Assembly (NCBI GenBank): GCA_030272585.1
Contig: BSYQ01000014.1
Coordinates: 2,356,001 to 2,420,000 of the forward strand
Reading direction: 5' to 3'
Origin: Bryopsis sp. KO-2023
Lineage: Eukaryota; Chlorophyta; Ulvophyceae; Bryopsidales; Bryopsidaceae
DNA: 64,000 nt
Part shown: positions 24,084 to 35,646 of the stretch, piece after piece
Layout: each line of letters begins with the position of its first letter
Position numbering within the stretch: the stretch's first letter is position 1
Program-made: the position numbers and the translations under genes
The notes under the pieces: model-generated
What the model was told of the DNA's origin: nothing
Seen by the model: the letters and a program-made list of their open reading frames with translations, nothing else
Database searches by the model: none

Positions 24084-26403
24084 GTCAAGAGAATAGAGAC
24101 TCTGACGACGAGCCAAAGATAAGAAAGTAGCATCCGTTTCTGAAAAAAGCAAGTAATGATCAAGTGTTGTGGATGGTACACGTTGTTGTACTGGCGGAAG
24201 GTGCGGTTGGGATCCTGTGTGGCCTGGCCTGGGCCTGTGTTTGTTATGTTTGATGGATTTTTGGATTATCGCTTGGGTTCCAACATATATTGTGTGATTC
24301 TCCCTTTTGGAAATTTTCGACCAACAATCGATAAAATCACATAATTACGTGATCTTTCAGGGCCACTACATGAGATCCAGGAAAAAGCAAGTCACCCTTC
24401 AATTTTGCACAAGGATCGAATTCCCTTCGTGAGGAATGTCTTGACACAGTTCCACAATATTAATACCATCAGATTGCTTCTTGTAACCCAATGCTTTGGC
24501 ACTCAAATGAAAACCTTGCTTGGAAGTTCTGAGTTTCCACTTGAATAAAAACCTTGTCACTCCTTGTTGCAACGATATTGAACCTGAAAGGTATTTTTTC
24601 CGAGAGAAAACTTCCAAGCAGAACAAAAAGAGGAAGGTTTCAAGTAGGAAGTCAGAAGCACTATCCTTCCAAATTAAAGCCAGCAGTCGTCCAGACTTGA
24701 AAAATTGCAGACAATTCCTTTTTTCTGTTTTTTAAATGAGAAAACCTTCCAAGATTATCCCCCTCCACACAAGATAAATTCCAATTCCAGTCTTTCATTC
24801 TTTTCTTGCCCAGGTCCTGTCACTGCCTTATTGAAATAGCCAGAAATCTAAGAACAAAAAAAAAAAACAAAGAAAAAAAAGAAGAAGAAAACCCTCACCC
24901 CCCCCCAATATGGAACTCACGGAGAAACATCGCCAATGCAATGTCAATGCAATATATTATATCTAAATATATATAATATATAATATATATTATATATAAT
25001 CCAATTGAAAAAAAGAAAGGGATAGAAAATCCCTTTCAAAAAATCTAAAAATAAGGAAAAAAAATAGAAAGGAAAAAAAATAAAAATGGAAGAATCCAAC
25101 CTAATCCCCTCAGCTGTATCTGGGTTCAGTGGTATATCTTTTCTTTTGTTTAAACCAGCTATTTCGTCCTTAATCTAATTTAGGAATAAAAATATAGATT
25201 TTTTGCATCTTATTTTTTTTCCAGCGGCAGCTAAAGCATTTCACATACTCCATTCACCACCATGTTAACGATTCCACCCCCATGTTCTAAATATAGAAAA
25301 AAATATCAAAAACACACAGATCAGAAGTTCCCTCATATTGACTGTCGTTGAAATCATTCCCTGATTGTCTGAAAAAAAAGCAAAATGAACGGCACAAGAA
25401 AAATAAAAAAAAGGCCCCTTCTTTTTTGTTTTGGCTTGAATTTCATCCACCAAGGCTCCCAACGTGCATCATGAATATATAAAAGTATTTCAATAATTTT
25501 TAGCGTTTTTTTTCCAGTGTCTCTTTTTTTTTTTTTTTTTGATCATCAAAAAGCCTCCATTCCTTGTTGCCTTTCAATTAAAAAAGAAGGAAAAGAAAAA
25601 AAAAGAAAAGAGCACTCAGCCAAACGATTCTCAGAAAACCACCATCCCTATGTCCAAAATTAAAATCAAGAAAAATACACGAGCAAGATGAATGCATGAC
25701 TAATGCATGACTAATCTTGACATATGGATGTCTAATGCAAGCCAACCACCTCCAATTATCCACATTTCTACCGGCATCAATGATCAATCAGCAATTGATT
25801 AGATCAACTAAATCCCACAAACCCAATGCACTCTTTCCTCAATTAAAAAAAAAAAGAGCATCCATTGTTTTTCTTTTTTTCTTGTTTTTTTCAAAGATAA
25901 TAAAGCCTATTGGAAGAGTAGATCTGATCAGATTTTTTCCCCTCCGTTTTCCCCCGAACCCTCCAGGATTCTTTTCGACACTCCACAAATTTCCCTCTTT
26001 TTTTCTTTTTCCAAAAGAAAAAAGCAAGCTAAGAAAGAAATACAGCACCTACTCATGGAGTTCCACGGCTTTAGCAATTTTCACAAAATTAGAGTTATAT
26101 TGAAGGTTGGTTTGTTAATTTTATCGTTAAGGACCCCTTCCTTTTCCCCAAAAAGAAAAAAAAAGATATTCCCAGCCCATCCAACGACCTTCAGATAATT
26201 TCAGCACTAGAGAGAAATTTCACCCTAATCAGCTCACGTTTTTTTCTTTTTTTAATCCCCTCAATTTCAGCAGCTCTATTCTTTTGTTTGTTTTGAGATA
26301 GTCAAACCCCATCCTACCCCCAACCATCAAAATCTCGCTGTTCAAAGGAAAACGACACCACCATCCATAAAAAAAGAGCTGTTTTAATAACCCAGAGAGG
26401 AGC

Positions 26404-26425
26404 CCAAGGGTTAATTAACCCTTGG
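26404..26425. repeat. Perfect 22-bp palindrome
   Basis: Positions 26404-26425 read identically on both strands around the centre TTAATTAA, with arms CCAAGGG and CCCTTGG. It is followed directly by a second inverted repeat (ggtgttgat / atcaacacc, about 26424-26448). It lies in a non-coding, AT-rich spacer. Confidence 0.85.
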
Positions 26426-26559
26426 TGTTGATTTTCCCGATCAACACCATATCAAAACTTGGAATTGAATCGAAAAAGATCCATGTATATATTGATTCCA
26501 TGCAACTTGACCAATTAATTCAAATAAATAAATTCAAATTATACCGGATTCAAATTGAA

Positions 26560-26605
26560 TCTTCTCCAAATCATTGGATCCAAGTTGGATAATCCAACAG
26601 ATCCA
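26560..26605. repeat. Nested inverted repeat ccaaatcattgg / ccaatgatttgg
   Basis: Outer arms of 12 bases (ccaaatcattgg and ccaatgatttgg, approximate positions) enclose an inner perfect inverted repeat gttggat-a-atccaac. Together with the palindromes about 150 bases to the left this makes an unusual cluster of dyad symmetry in one spacer. Confidence 0.65.
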
Positions 26606-27555
26606 AACCAATGATTTGGAATTAATTTCTGGATCAATTTCGATCAATTCCAATCGAAAACTGCAATTTCTCTGTTTCTCCTCTCTACTCAGCTAAATGG
26701 ATTTTTTTTTTTTGATAAATAGATAAGGGCGATGCCAAAATTCGAATTCCTTTCTTCACAAACAAAAGCAGCGAGAAAAATCACAACAGGCCTAACCAAA
26801 ACTTCTAAAGAAAAAAAAATCTTCTCGAGATTGGTGCTTTTTTTTTGGTTTTTTTTTTCTTTCGATTTTTTCCCCCCTCCCTGCCAGAATCTGCTCGGTG
26901 ACAGACACCCAGAATACATTCAAAATAAAAGAAGGAGAAAAAAAAATACATGTACAAAATCCCAGCATCGGGTCCATTCTCTTGTTGATTCTTTTTTTTT
27001 CTCAACCTCTTTCCCTCTTTTCTCTGTCTCTCTGCCTGTCTCACAAAATTTCTCTCCCTCGTTCAATTTTTTCTCTTCTTCACAAACTCAAAAAAACAAC
27101 ATGCCCTCCATTCAAAATTATCCTGTGAAACAGAATCTATCCAAAAAAAGCAAACTGTCTTTTTCTGCTCAAAAACCTCCCCACCCCCCTCCCAAACAAA
27201 AAAGTGAAAAAAAAGGATCAACAAAAATATTTCCACAGCTTTGCCTCTCTCTCCCTCTCTCTTCTTATCTGTATATATATTCTCTCTCTTTTCATATACA
27301 TATTTTTACCGGGCCAGTCATTTTCCACTACACATTCAAAACACAAAAAGGGACAAAACTTATGCATGTACATATATATAAATATGTATTTTTATATTCC
27401 CCTCCCCCTTTTGAAATCCATCTTTCCTTGGACCATTCTTTTGCCCCTGTTTTCAGTGGAATTTTAATATCATCAGGGTAGTAAATAGAACTATTTTCAC
27501 ACACACCCCCTCCTTTTTATCCATCCTCACATTAATAAAAACCCAACTTTCTGCT

Positions 27556-30528
27556 CTATTTTAGGAGCAATTTGTTGGCAATATCTCGGAGGCTTCTTTG
27601 CTTGGTTTCCACAACCAAACTGAAGGCGAAGAGGAGAGCGACCAAGTTCAATCCAGAATACAGCACGTAGCTGCCGAAAAGATGAATGGCATTCAGCATG
27701 GAGGGGAAAGTCAACACTATGAGAAGGTTGGCGATCCAGCACTGGGCCGTAGCAAACCCAGCAACAAATCCCTTGATGTTTTCTGGCAAAATTTCAGAGA
27801 GGTAAATCCATGGCACCGGACCGGCTCCCATTGCAAAGAACATGACATACAGAAGCACAAGAGGGAGGGCCATCGAACTGGCCCAAGATCCAGCAGCTGC
27901 AACGAACCCAGGGGAATTTTTCTTGTCAAAATTAAGAGCCAAACAAAAAGGCCAAACTTTCCATATTTGCAAGTCTGTACTTCCAAATGCAAAACACCAG
28001 GCGTTGGTCAAAGATGTACGATTGAGTCATGACATGAGGGAGGTAAAAATTCACTTAAAATTCACTTGAAAAAAATGAACCAAGACATAGAAGCGTTCAG
28101 ATTCTTGAAAAAATGGGTAAAAGCCATCTAAGCGTTCAGATCCTTGAAAAAATAGAAGGTTTCAGATTCTTCATATCACTCCAGTAGTGTCAGGGTCAGT
28201 CAATGAAAACCCCACCTAGAGAAGAGCTGGCCAATGCAAGTCCAAGGATGCTGATACACATCCCGCCATGGCTCCAGAGCAAGAGGGGTCGACGACCGTA
28301 TCGATCCAACATCACCGAAGACACGATTGTAAAAATCACATTCACCAGTCCAGTGTAGATGCTTCCGAGAATGGGGGATTTCACACCCGCTGTGGCAAAC
28401 ACCTGCTCCAGACATAAATTCCAATCAGCATTGGTAAGTGGATGAGCTGGTTCAAAAATAAGGGAAAAAACACACGATGAAAACAGCCATCAAAAAGCAG
28501 GAAATATGTTTTCTTTAGGTTTTTAATCCAAACAATGAAAGCTTCACTTTTCCTTATGGATTCCTGAAGGAAGTGCTCGTGTCCTCATAAAACAATGATT
28601 TCGGTTTCCCCCTCCCCTCAACCCCTACCTGAGATGAGTAGAATACAACGGTGTTGATTCCTGAGAGCTGTGCAAGCAAAGGCACCCCAACAGCCAAAGC
28701 AACCATCCATCGATACTTCCTCTCAAACAGAGCAGCCGAGCCAAGTGGAGCATCAACAAATGCCTCAATATCCAGCCCCTAGGTAGAATTTTAGAACAAA
28801 CGAAATCCATCAGTATCCAACAGAATAACTAATATTGATGCAGTGCAAAGAAAGTGTATTTGGACCTGCTTGGCAACATACCAACTCAATGTTGTTGATG
28901 CTACTTTTCTTGCTTTCCACAAGCAGTGGTTCGGTGTTGTCGCTCTTCGTTTCAGAATTCCCTGCTTCATCCATGTCTGTCCAGAAGCTTCTCCGGCTGG
29001 TATCTGCTGCTGCAAAATCTCCTTTCCAATCAAGCCAAACTGGACTCTCTGGAACCACCAGGAGAAGGAACCACTGTACAACGCAACAAAGCAAAAATCA
29101 GCTCCCAATTTGAGCAGAAACAAAAAATAAAAAATCCTGAAATGCAGCCCCACTGCTTTGAATCGGTTACTCCCAAGGTTCCGACAAGAAAATGCTGACG
29201 TAGAAAATCAGGGATGGCCAAAGAGATGTATCACCTGGACAACGGCAGGTGCAATTCCACAAGCAAACATCACCCTCCACCAAGCAACGTCCATGTTGAA
29301 AACTTGAACCCTTGCTCCTGGTGTGCTTTCATAAGGCAGTCCAATGACATAGCTCGCAAGAATACCCACATTCAGCAAAATCTGAGAAACAAAAAACCCC
29401 AGTTTCGTCACTCCGATGCTGAATTTTACCCTTGACCAAAAGTTTTAACCCCTACTACATGCTAGGAATCTAGAAAGAATGCAAAAAATAATCAAATCAA
29501 TAAAGAGAGTGTTTCAACCAGCCGCCACCCACTGTCAGTGAAAAGCATACCTGGAACGACGCTCCAAATAATCCCCTGAGGTGAGGAGGGGAAATCTCTG
29601 CCAACAATCGAGGAGTGTACAATGAGCTAGCCCCCGATGCAAAACCCACCACAAGCCGCCCCAACAACAAAACCAGTGGAATTTTCATTCCCAAGCAACT
29701 CAATCCAGTGGGGGGAGAGCAGGAGCACATGACCCCTCCAATCACAAAAATGAACGTGTTGTAAATCTGAGCTCGTTTGGTTCCCAGCCGATCAGCAAAA
29801 TGGCCTCCAGCAACAGCTCCAGCGGCTGCTCCCAAGAGTACAGCACTCCCTATGATTGCTCCAGACAAGGTCACATCGAAGGACAGATCTTCTCCGACGT
29901 AATCCAGCATTGTGTTCATAATCCCCAGAGCATAACCTTGAACATAACATGAATGGATGGGATGTCAGTCAGGAAAATCAGCCAAGTTTAGAGTGATCAA
30001 GGTTCAATGAGCTGGTTCAGGAAATCAACTGTTGGCGACACCAATCGACCATGCTGGCACCAAACATGATCGATAAATCATAATTCAAAAAGGGATACTA
30101 TAAATCAACGCCCGACGCGGCGCGCAAGGCTGGGGGCGAAGTGCATCGATGGGGGCTGAGGTCGAGGAGGAAACAGCGGCGGCGCCGCCGCAAAAGAATC
30201 TCGAACTTCGAAATCGTCATGGATTTATCAAAACATCTTGCGTTTTCAGGATCGATCGCAAAATGATCCGGCGGGGTAGCAAAGCGCTGCACGAACATAG
30301 AGAACTCTCTAATACTTCTGCCGGGGCAACGAGGTTTTCTCTTCTAACGGCAATTCACAAGGGCCGACAGGCTGCGCAACGAGCCCTCGCCCCTCGATTG
30401 GATGTGAAGCGCGGTTTTTAGCTGATATCAATACCCCACTCCTCTCCATTCCTACCATACTGAAATCCACCGAGAAGAGTCGCGAATGTGGCTATCCACA
30501 TCATCGCCTTATACGCCACACTCGCCAT
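27556..30528 (-). CDS. MFS sugar porter resembling the plastidic glucose transporter (pGlcT), 491 residues
   Basis: Seven exons: 30528-30456, 29936-29551, 29381-29235, 29073-28882, 28778-28629, 28402-28216 and 27896-27556, all in frame. Sugar-porter signatures are in order: GGHFADRLGTKRAQIYN (loop 2-3), LLLGRLVVGFASG (TM4), PESPVWL (end of TM6), QLSGINTVVFYSSQ (TM7), DRYGRRPLLL (loop 8-9), GAGPVPWIYLSEI (TM10) and ETKQRSL (after TM12). About 12 membrane segments fit the length. Among families I know, the GAGPVP motif and overall pattern are closest to plant plastid-envelope glucose exporters. The chosen ATG gives no transit peptide. The same frame is open to another ATG at 30672, which would add 48 residues including a basic and a hydrophobic stretch, so plastid targeting is not settled. 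Substrate is inferred, not shown. An intron near 28085-28165 carries repeats of gcgttcagat. Confidence 0.9.
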
Positions 30529-30958
30529 GATCGATCGCCAAAATGAAAAAGAAAGAAAAAAAACCCTGTTTGTGTGTTGCCTTTTTGTTTTTTTGTTTTT
30601 TCGACCCCTGGACCGCAAAATTTGTGACGCTGGAATGGGCGTGTTGTGAGGGAGGAGTGGCGGGGTTGCCACTTAAAGGGTGGACGACCTCAGCAACGCC
30701 AGCTGATGGGACTGTGTCGCGTAGATCTTTCTTGCGTTCAGTTGTTCGAGAATTGGAGGATGGTTGGTTGCCTGACCGCAGAAACTGAAGGAAAAATCAA
30801 ATGCAAGTCCACCAGACTCACCAGAGTGAAGTACTCTTTGGGCAAGGGGGCAAAACTATTGAGGAGACAGCATTTCATCTCTAAAACCTTAGACGACATC
30901 GTCACAGAATCGTCATGGTCAGAGAGAAGGTGGAAACGTTGACTTGGGGTGAAAACGC
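30529..30958. other. Spacer between the sugar porter and secreted protein B
   Basis: Holds the promoter and leader of the sugar porter (minus strand) and the 3' end of protein B. No separate gene is seen. Confidence 0.5.
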
Positions 30959-31714
30959 TCACAATAGACCGCTAGACAACATGGGTAAGGTTACCAATGC
31001 CACAAATAGAGACACCCCAAACATTGAATTGTATCTTGCATGCAGCCCATGAGCTTCCCCATTTTTTGAAGTTAGCTGGGGAGGATGAGTCACAGTGGGC
31101 GCCTCCCCCAGTCTGTCTCTGAAGCAACGAGGTGTCTCGGGGATGGAACGTCCAGATGCTTCGCAAGTGAAAGTAACGTTTTCCAGCTCGACTATTGTGA
31201 TTGCTCGACTTGACCAAGAGTTGTCCTTCAGCTGGAGTCCTGCCAGATCCAGCCGGAGCGTGTTGAATTTTATGCTCAGTTCAGCCTGTCTTTCAGCATC
31301 CACCATTGGTTCGGAGACATACTGCTCCCCATAATCCTTGTTTTTCATTGTCTCGTTGAAGCTTTTCAGAGAGGCCATGAATTGATCCACATCCAGATTG
31401 GAAGGGCACTCCTTGTAGATCATTGTTGTGTTTGCCATTCGTAGAACTGAGTCGAACAAGCAAAAGGAATACGGCAGAAACAAGGGCCACTGAACAAACA
31501 GACAAGCAAACACATTCATTGCATCTTCCAACGTTCATTGAACGGATTGGCCATCTTTTTTGTCATCCAAATTTGGTTTTGGATGGAGGGAAAGCAATCC
31601 CAAGGAAATCAACCCCACAACAACGTGTTGTTTCGATATGCTATAAGCTGTCGTTTTTTGCTCGCTGCACCAGCTAGTAAGACAGCGCGTTAACTTCATA
31701 ACGAATATACATTC

Positions 31715-31753
<39 letters not shown>

Positions 31754-33412
31754 AACACCATAAAGCATACCTTGTATATGTAGTCCTCATCGTCGCAAAC
31801 AACGAATCCCCACTCACACTTCGAGAAAAACCCGTCCCCAAGCCAGTCCATGACTAGTTCCAGGTTCCTTAGATCCACCGTGAAGCTCGATGTGGCCTGA
31901 AATACGACCTCCCTCGTTTCTAAGGTCAAGCTGGCTCTTTTTCCTTTTTCCAAGAGACCATCGATCACCAGCCGCGACCCAAAGTGGTTGAAACCGGAGT
32001 ATGTTCGCGATGTCAAGAGGGATGGCTGTATCTTTACATCATCAGCAAGTACCAGCTCCACAGTTTGAGATTTGGTCATGAACCCAGTCAAGATGGCCAT
32101 CACTTCACGGCTGTCGGCCTGAATAAGGTGCCCCATAACTCAAACAGGTATCGTCGCCACAACATCAACCACAGCGCTCGCGAAGGGCAACATACCGTGG
32201 TCTCCTTAACAGCTGTATTCACATCCGTGGTCCGATTTCGCTTGCACTGGCTGGAACAGGAGAGAGTCTGATTATGGAAGTAAAAGAGTCCTCCCAGTGC
32301 TCCCCCGGGCCCGATATATTGTGGTGTATAGCAGGGTGTGGGGGGACTTTTAAAGATGGTAGTCGCTTCTGTTCTGTCTTCCACAGACCTCGGGCAGTAG
32401 TAGCCCTGCACTTGTGAAACGAAGAATTCAACTGTCCTGATACCCAGCAGGATGTTGTTCTGAAATGATTCGCATACAGACTCCGACCAGCACTCGGTAC
32501 AATTGTGCAGGTGTATGGACTGTGGAGGCCGGACGCGAAACATTGTGAGCATAACAACGCTGGCCGAAGCTCTGTCAAAATTCACGACTCCATGGATTCG
32601 AAAGTTGTAGAAGTCCAATCTTCCAGCAGGGGGTGACACAAAGGCCAGGTCGCTGTATCCATGGAAGTCCAGCGTGATGGTTTTGTTAACTCCTTCATGG
32701 GGGACGACTGTGACCTGGCATCACAAACAAAACTTTGTATGGGCAACAGGGACCTTACACTCGGACTGAATGCCGATGGCGAAGTGTACCAAAGGTAGAC
32801 TAGCAACATTGCGATTATACTCCTTTTTATTTCAAGCCAGTTAACCAAAAGCAAAAGCGCAACGAAAGAACGGGTGTCGACCAATTACGAATTTCCAACA
32901 TCATCTCGGGTGTCAGTCTTTTGATAAGTATTGCGTGCACGCGATCAGACCGTAGTGGCCCGTCATGAAACATGTATCTACTTTGCATTCTCATCAGTTA
33001 ACTGAAAGAGCATCTACTCAAGGATACGATGGATATCTTACGGCAATCAATAGTACTGTATTCTCAAGAGAAAATCGGCCCTGTTCTCCTTTTTTTGGAG
33101 CACCAATAAGAAAAAGATAGTGGACCATTCACATTCCCCAGCTGCATTGAGAAAAAACTCATAAAAAAAACCCGGCTCTTTTGTGGAAGGTGGCACCTGG
33201 CGTCTAACGTCAGGCCTGACCAAGCCCCAGTCTTCTGCCGTGACAAATAAATCTTCTTTTATGGCTATGTTGGAGACGCTCGGAGAATACAGCGCATCTC
33301 TGAACTGCCTCGTCGTTTCGACAACGCGGTGGGCTCCTGTCGGCTCCTCAGCTGCGACAATGGTCAAAAGTGCAAGGATCCATAGAACTGGTGGCATCTT
33401 TGCGTACACCAT
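30959..33412 (-). CDS. Secreted, probably GPI-anchored beta-solenoid-like protein B, 537 residues (paralogue of A)
   Basis: Exons 33412-33197, 32714-32196, 32118-31771 and 31489-30959, again with three phase-0 introns. A signal peptide (VLWILALLTIVAA) is followed by FRDALYSPSVSNIAIKE and DWGLVRPDVRR, which align with NALYDGYISNIYVSNN and GWARPEVARE of protein A. Exon 2 encodes a Cys-rich region (CTECWSESVCESF; CSSQCKRN); exon 3 carries the second module ending TVDLRNLELVMD. The C-terminal exon has N-glycosylation sites (NTT, NET, NVT) and ends in a hydrophobic tail (FGVSLFVALVTLPMLSSGLL) like a GPI signal. The two genes flank the sugar porter on the same strand. Similar exon lengths (216/519/348/531 versus 201/513/411/522) indicate an old duplication. 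Function is unknown; a surface location is inferred. Confidence 0.8.
31719..31748. repeat. (AT)n microsatellite in an intron of protein B
   Basis: An uninterrupted AT dinucleotide run of about 30 bases lies in intron 3, about 20 bases downstream of the donor at 31770. Confidence 0.9.
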
Positions 33413-34154
33413 GCATGGGTCAGAAAAAAATCAAAACGTTTATTCCCCAAAAAATTCAAGCATCCTTGTCACAAGTTAGCCGCTTGATGCTTTGGTGAAT
33501 AAACGTTTTGGAGTCTTCAGCGATTGAATGACGCCTCACTGCTGGGGACGCCTACATACTTCCCACAAAAAAAAAAAAAAGTTTCGAATGCAAACAAAAA
33601 CAAGTGGATACTTCTGTTGCTAATTCGTCTTCTTTACAGCGACAAAGAAACAAACAAAACAATATTTCACTACGTACCACAGTTCCAGCACAAGGGGAAT
33701 TGGGGACACTCTTAGATATTCGCCACATGTGTTTTACCTGAACTGGGCTGGCTTTTGCATTGGTAGGAGGCATGTTATCCTTATAATCGCTCATGAGCGA
33801 TTGATCAACGCCTGCCGCTGTTTTGTTCCCAAGAAACCAATCCCGCAGTGTACTGTCGGTGGATTCGCAGCAAGCTACAGACCTGACCGTTTTCCAAAAC
33901 CAAAAGCACTATGCAATTAAAAAAACGAATGAAATTCGTCCTCACTGAAACATGGAAGGACCCCCCCCCCCCCTCCAACAATCCTTAAACTCACCTGACC
34001 AACAGCCTCCCGATAAAGTTATGTTTTATTTCTTCATTAAAAGAAACGGGCGAACGCCCCACCGTTTCCAGTTACAAATTGAAGAATGGAAACAATGAGC
34101 TTAACTCGCCCGACTGGCGAAACGGAAAATGCTGACTCAGCTCGTTGCTTGTGC
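33413..34154. other. Spacer between protein B and the solo LTR
   Basis: Promoter side of protein B. It contains an inverted repeat with perfect 14-base arms (33432-33445 and 33497-33510, caaaacgtttattc / gaataaacgttttg), starting 20 bases upstream of the protein B start codon, and a run of C at 33961-33974. No gene seen. Confidence 0.5.
33432..33510. repeat. 14-bp inverted repeat at the 5' end of the protein B gene
   Basis: Perfect arms caaaacgtttattc and gaataaacgttttg are separated by 51 bases; the similarity continues imperfectly inward through ccaaa and the word aagcatc. It lies within the presumed promoter or 5' UTR of the minus-strand gene starting at 33412. Confidence 0.75.
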
Positions 34155-34659
34155 ACATTTGTGACGGAGCTAGAAAGAACATGGCAGATGTACTGCCACC
34201 AGATGTAATGATTATTCCGATGATAATTCGGAAGAATGGAATTGCCAACTCACACTGATAAACAGTCGTATTTTACGCTGCTCTATGTGAGACCTGGTGG
34301 TTCGTACGTCGGGTTCAATTCCTGACGAGGTCGATGACGTAGGAAAAGTTGTATACTGATACGCTGGAAGATATCGAATAGCTGGCACGCCAACCCATGG
34401 CTAGCGCAGAGTACTAGGAGTCTTACTGCCGGCACTGTCGTTTTATGACATCCGAGGTATGACTTCTACGAAACGTGCGGCTGGGAACACAAGGAGCCAG
34501 CGAAAACACTATGGATTCCAGCGAAACGGATACAACTCCCTACGAAAAACGATCTCTTAGGCGATACGCACGACTGGCAGTCGGGTCGCTAGTCGACCCC
34601 TGTCGTGACGCCGAACTCGCGGCCAGCACACATGCGCTAGCGCTAGAACCAGCCGCGAG

Positions 34660-34667
34660 TATAAATA
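34660..34667 (+). promoter_or_regulatory. TATA box of the solo LTR (putative U3)
   Basis: TATAAATA lies 500 bases into the LTR, a normal distance for a U3 promoter in an LTR of about 1.4 kb. The strand is inferred from the box itself. Confidence 0.45.
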
Positions 34668-34942
34668 TCCCACAGAATTCTGGTTAAGGACAGACAGAAC
34701 TCGGTGAATACCTCGTTTACTTCTTACTTCGGACATCTATCTATAGGAGGACTCTCTTATCGAGACGGACTTAAGGAAAGCTTCGCGACTTACCTTAAAC
34801 GGGAATCCCGATCGGACGAGGTACTTCTGGCCAAAGATAGCATCATCCAAGGTTTTCTGAAGTACGCTTTTGAAATGGGATACACCATCCCTTCTCTTTC
34901 TGTAAAAATATTCTCTTGCTATTATTTCTTGTGTCTCTGAGT

Positions 34943-34950
34943 GTCTTTAT
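34943..34950. repeat. Left 8-bp target-site duplication of the hAT element
   Basis: gtctttat, identical to 41699-41706. Confidence 0.92.
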
Positions 34951-34981
34951 CATACTATGGATCCGACACCGATATGTCGGC
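34951..34981. repeat. Left terminal inverted repeat and start of subterminal GTCGG cluster
   Basis: Starts CATACTATGGAT and reaches a GTCGGC word at 31 bases; 20 of 31 positions match the right end in inverted orientation, mostly at the outer and inner edges. Confidence 0.8.
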
Positions 34982-35646
34982 GTCCGACTTTCCCGATAAC
35001 CGATAAACGTCGGTCCCAGACAGCTCCGATATTGCCGACCGCCGACATAATCGTTCCGACTTAGTCGATGGGCCGATCTGATCGGCCCGACTATACTTTG
35101 TCGGCCCGACTGTTCCGATAAATAACGGCCGACTGTCCAGTTCCTGCTTCAAAACCAGATCGGATCGGGGTCGGGGTCGGCGTTCGCCGACTTAAACGGT
35201 TTCTGTCCGGTAAAATCGGATCGGCGCCGATCATGATCGGCGCTGATCCGATCATCGATCACGATCAAATCTGGTTCAGCTGTTCACACCCGGGATCGTT
35301 CGTCGGTGTATGAGAACCTGAAACCGTCTTTTTTCCGTGCTTTTCCGTGAAGATGCGTGGAAACCGTAAAAAACAGCAACCGCGATTTCTGCACCGTACA
35401 ATACCCCCCCCGAACGCAGACGTAAGGGGGCCAGTACTATCTCGACAGACCCAGCAGCGGCGGAGCTCAGATTCAGTTAACCCACGCCGAGCACCAGAAG
35501 GATCTGCGCCATCGGCTGGAATTGGAACTGGAAGCCGTTCTGGAGCAGGGCAACTATCAGCCACCGGTGAGCGCAGCAACAAACCGTCACTGAGCAGGGG
35601 GTTGGGCCTGTCCCTAGAAAGTGTGAAAATAGTTTTCATTTGAAAG

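Larger units (their letters stand above)
23499..27555. other. 4-kb AT-rich intergenic region
   Basis: No gene is supported. The stretch holds the promoter of protein A, a 21-bp inverted repeat (24031-24083), an AT-only patch near 24950-25000, many A/T homopolymers, a palindrome cluster (26404-26605) and long pyrimidine-rich tracts (26980-27470). The 249-codon frame at 26732-27481 is Lys/Phe/Ser low-complexity read from these tracts and is not accepted as a gene. Confidence 0.5.

Noticed and set aside
26732-27481. 249-codon open frame in a gene-free spacer
   Set aside because: It is Lys/Phe/Ser/Pro low complexity read through poly-A and polypyrimidine tracts, with no motif, no splice support and overlapping frames of the same kind on the other strand.
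30149-30421. 90-codon plus-strand frame within the sugar porter's first intron
   Set aside because: It is antisense to an intron, Arg-rich without motifs, and has no splice partners.
34300-34330. tRNA-like T-arm (TCGGG TTCAATT CCTGA)
   Set aside because: A B-box and T-stem are visible but no A-box, anticodon arm or acceptor stem pairs with it. It lies inside the LTR, so a tRNA or SINE is not supported.
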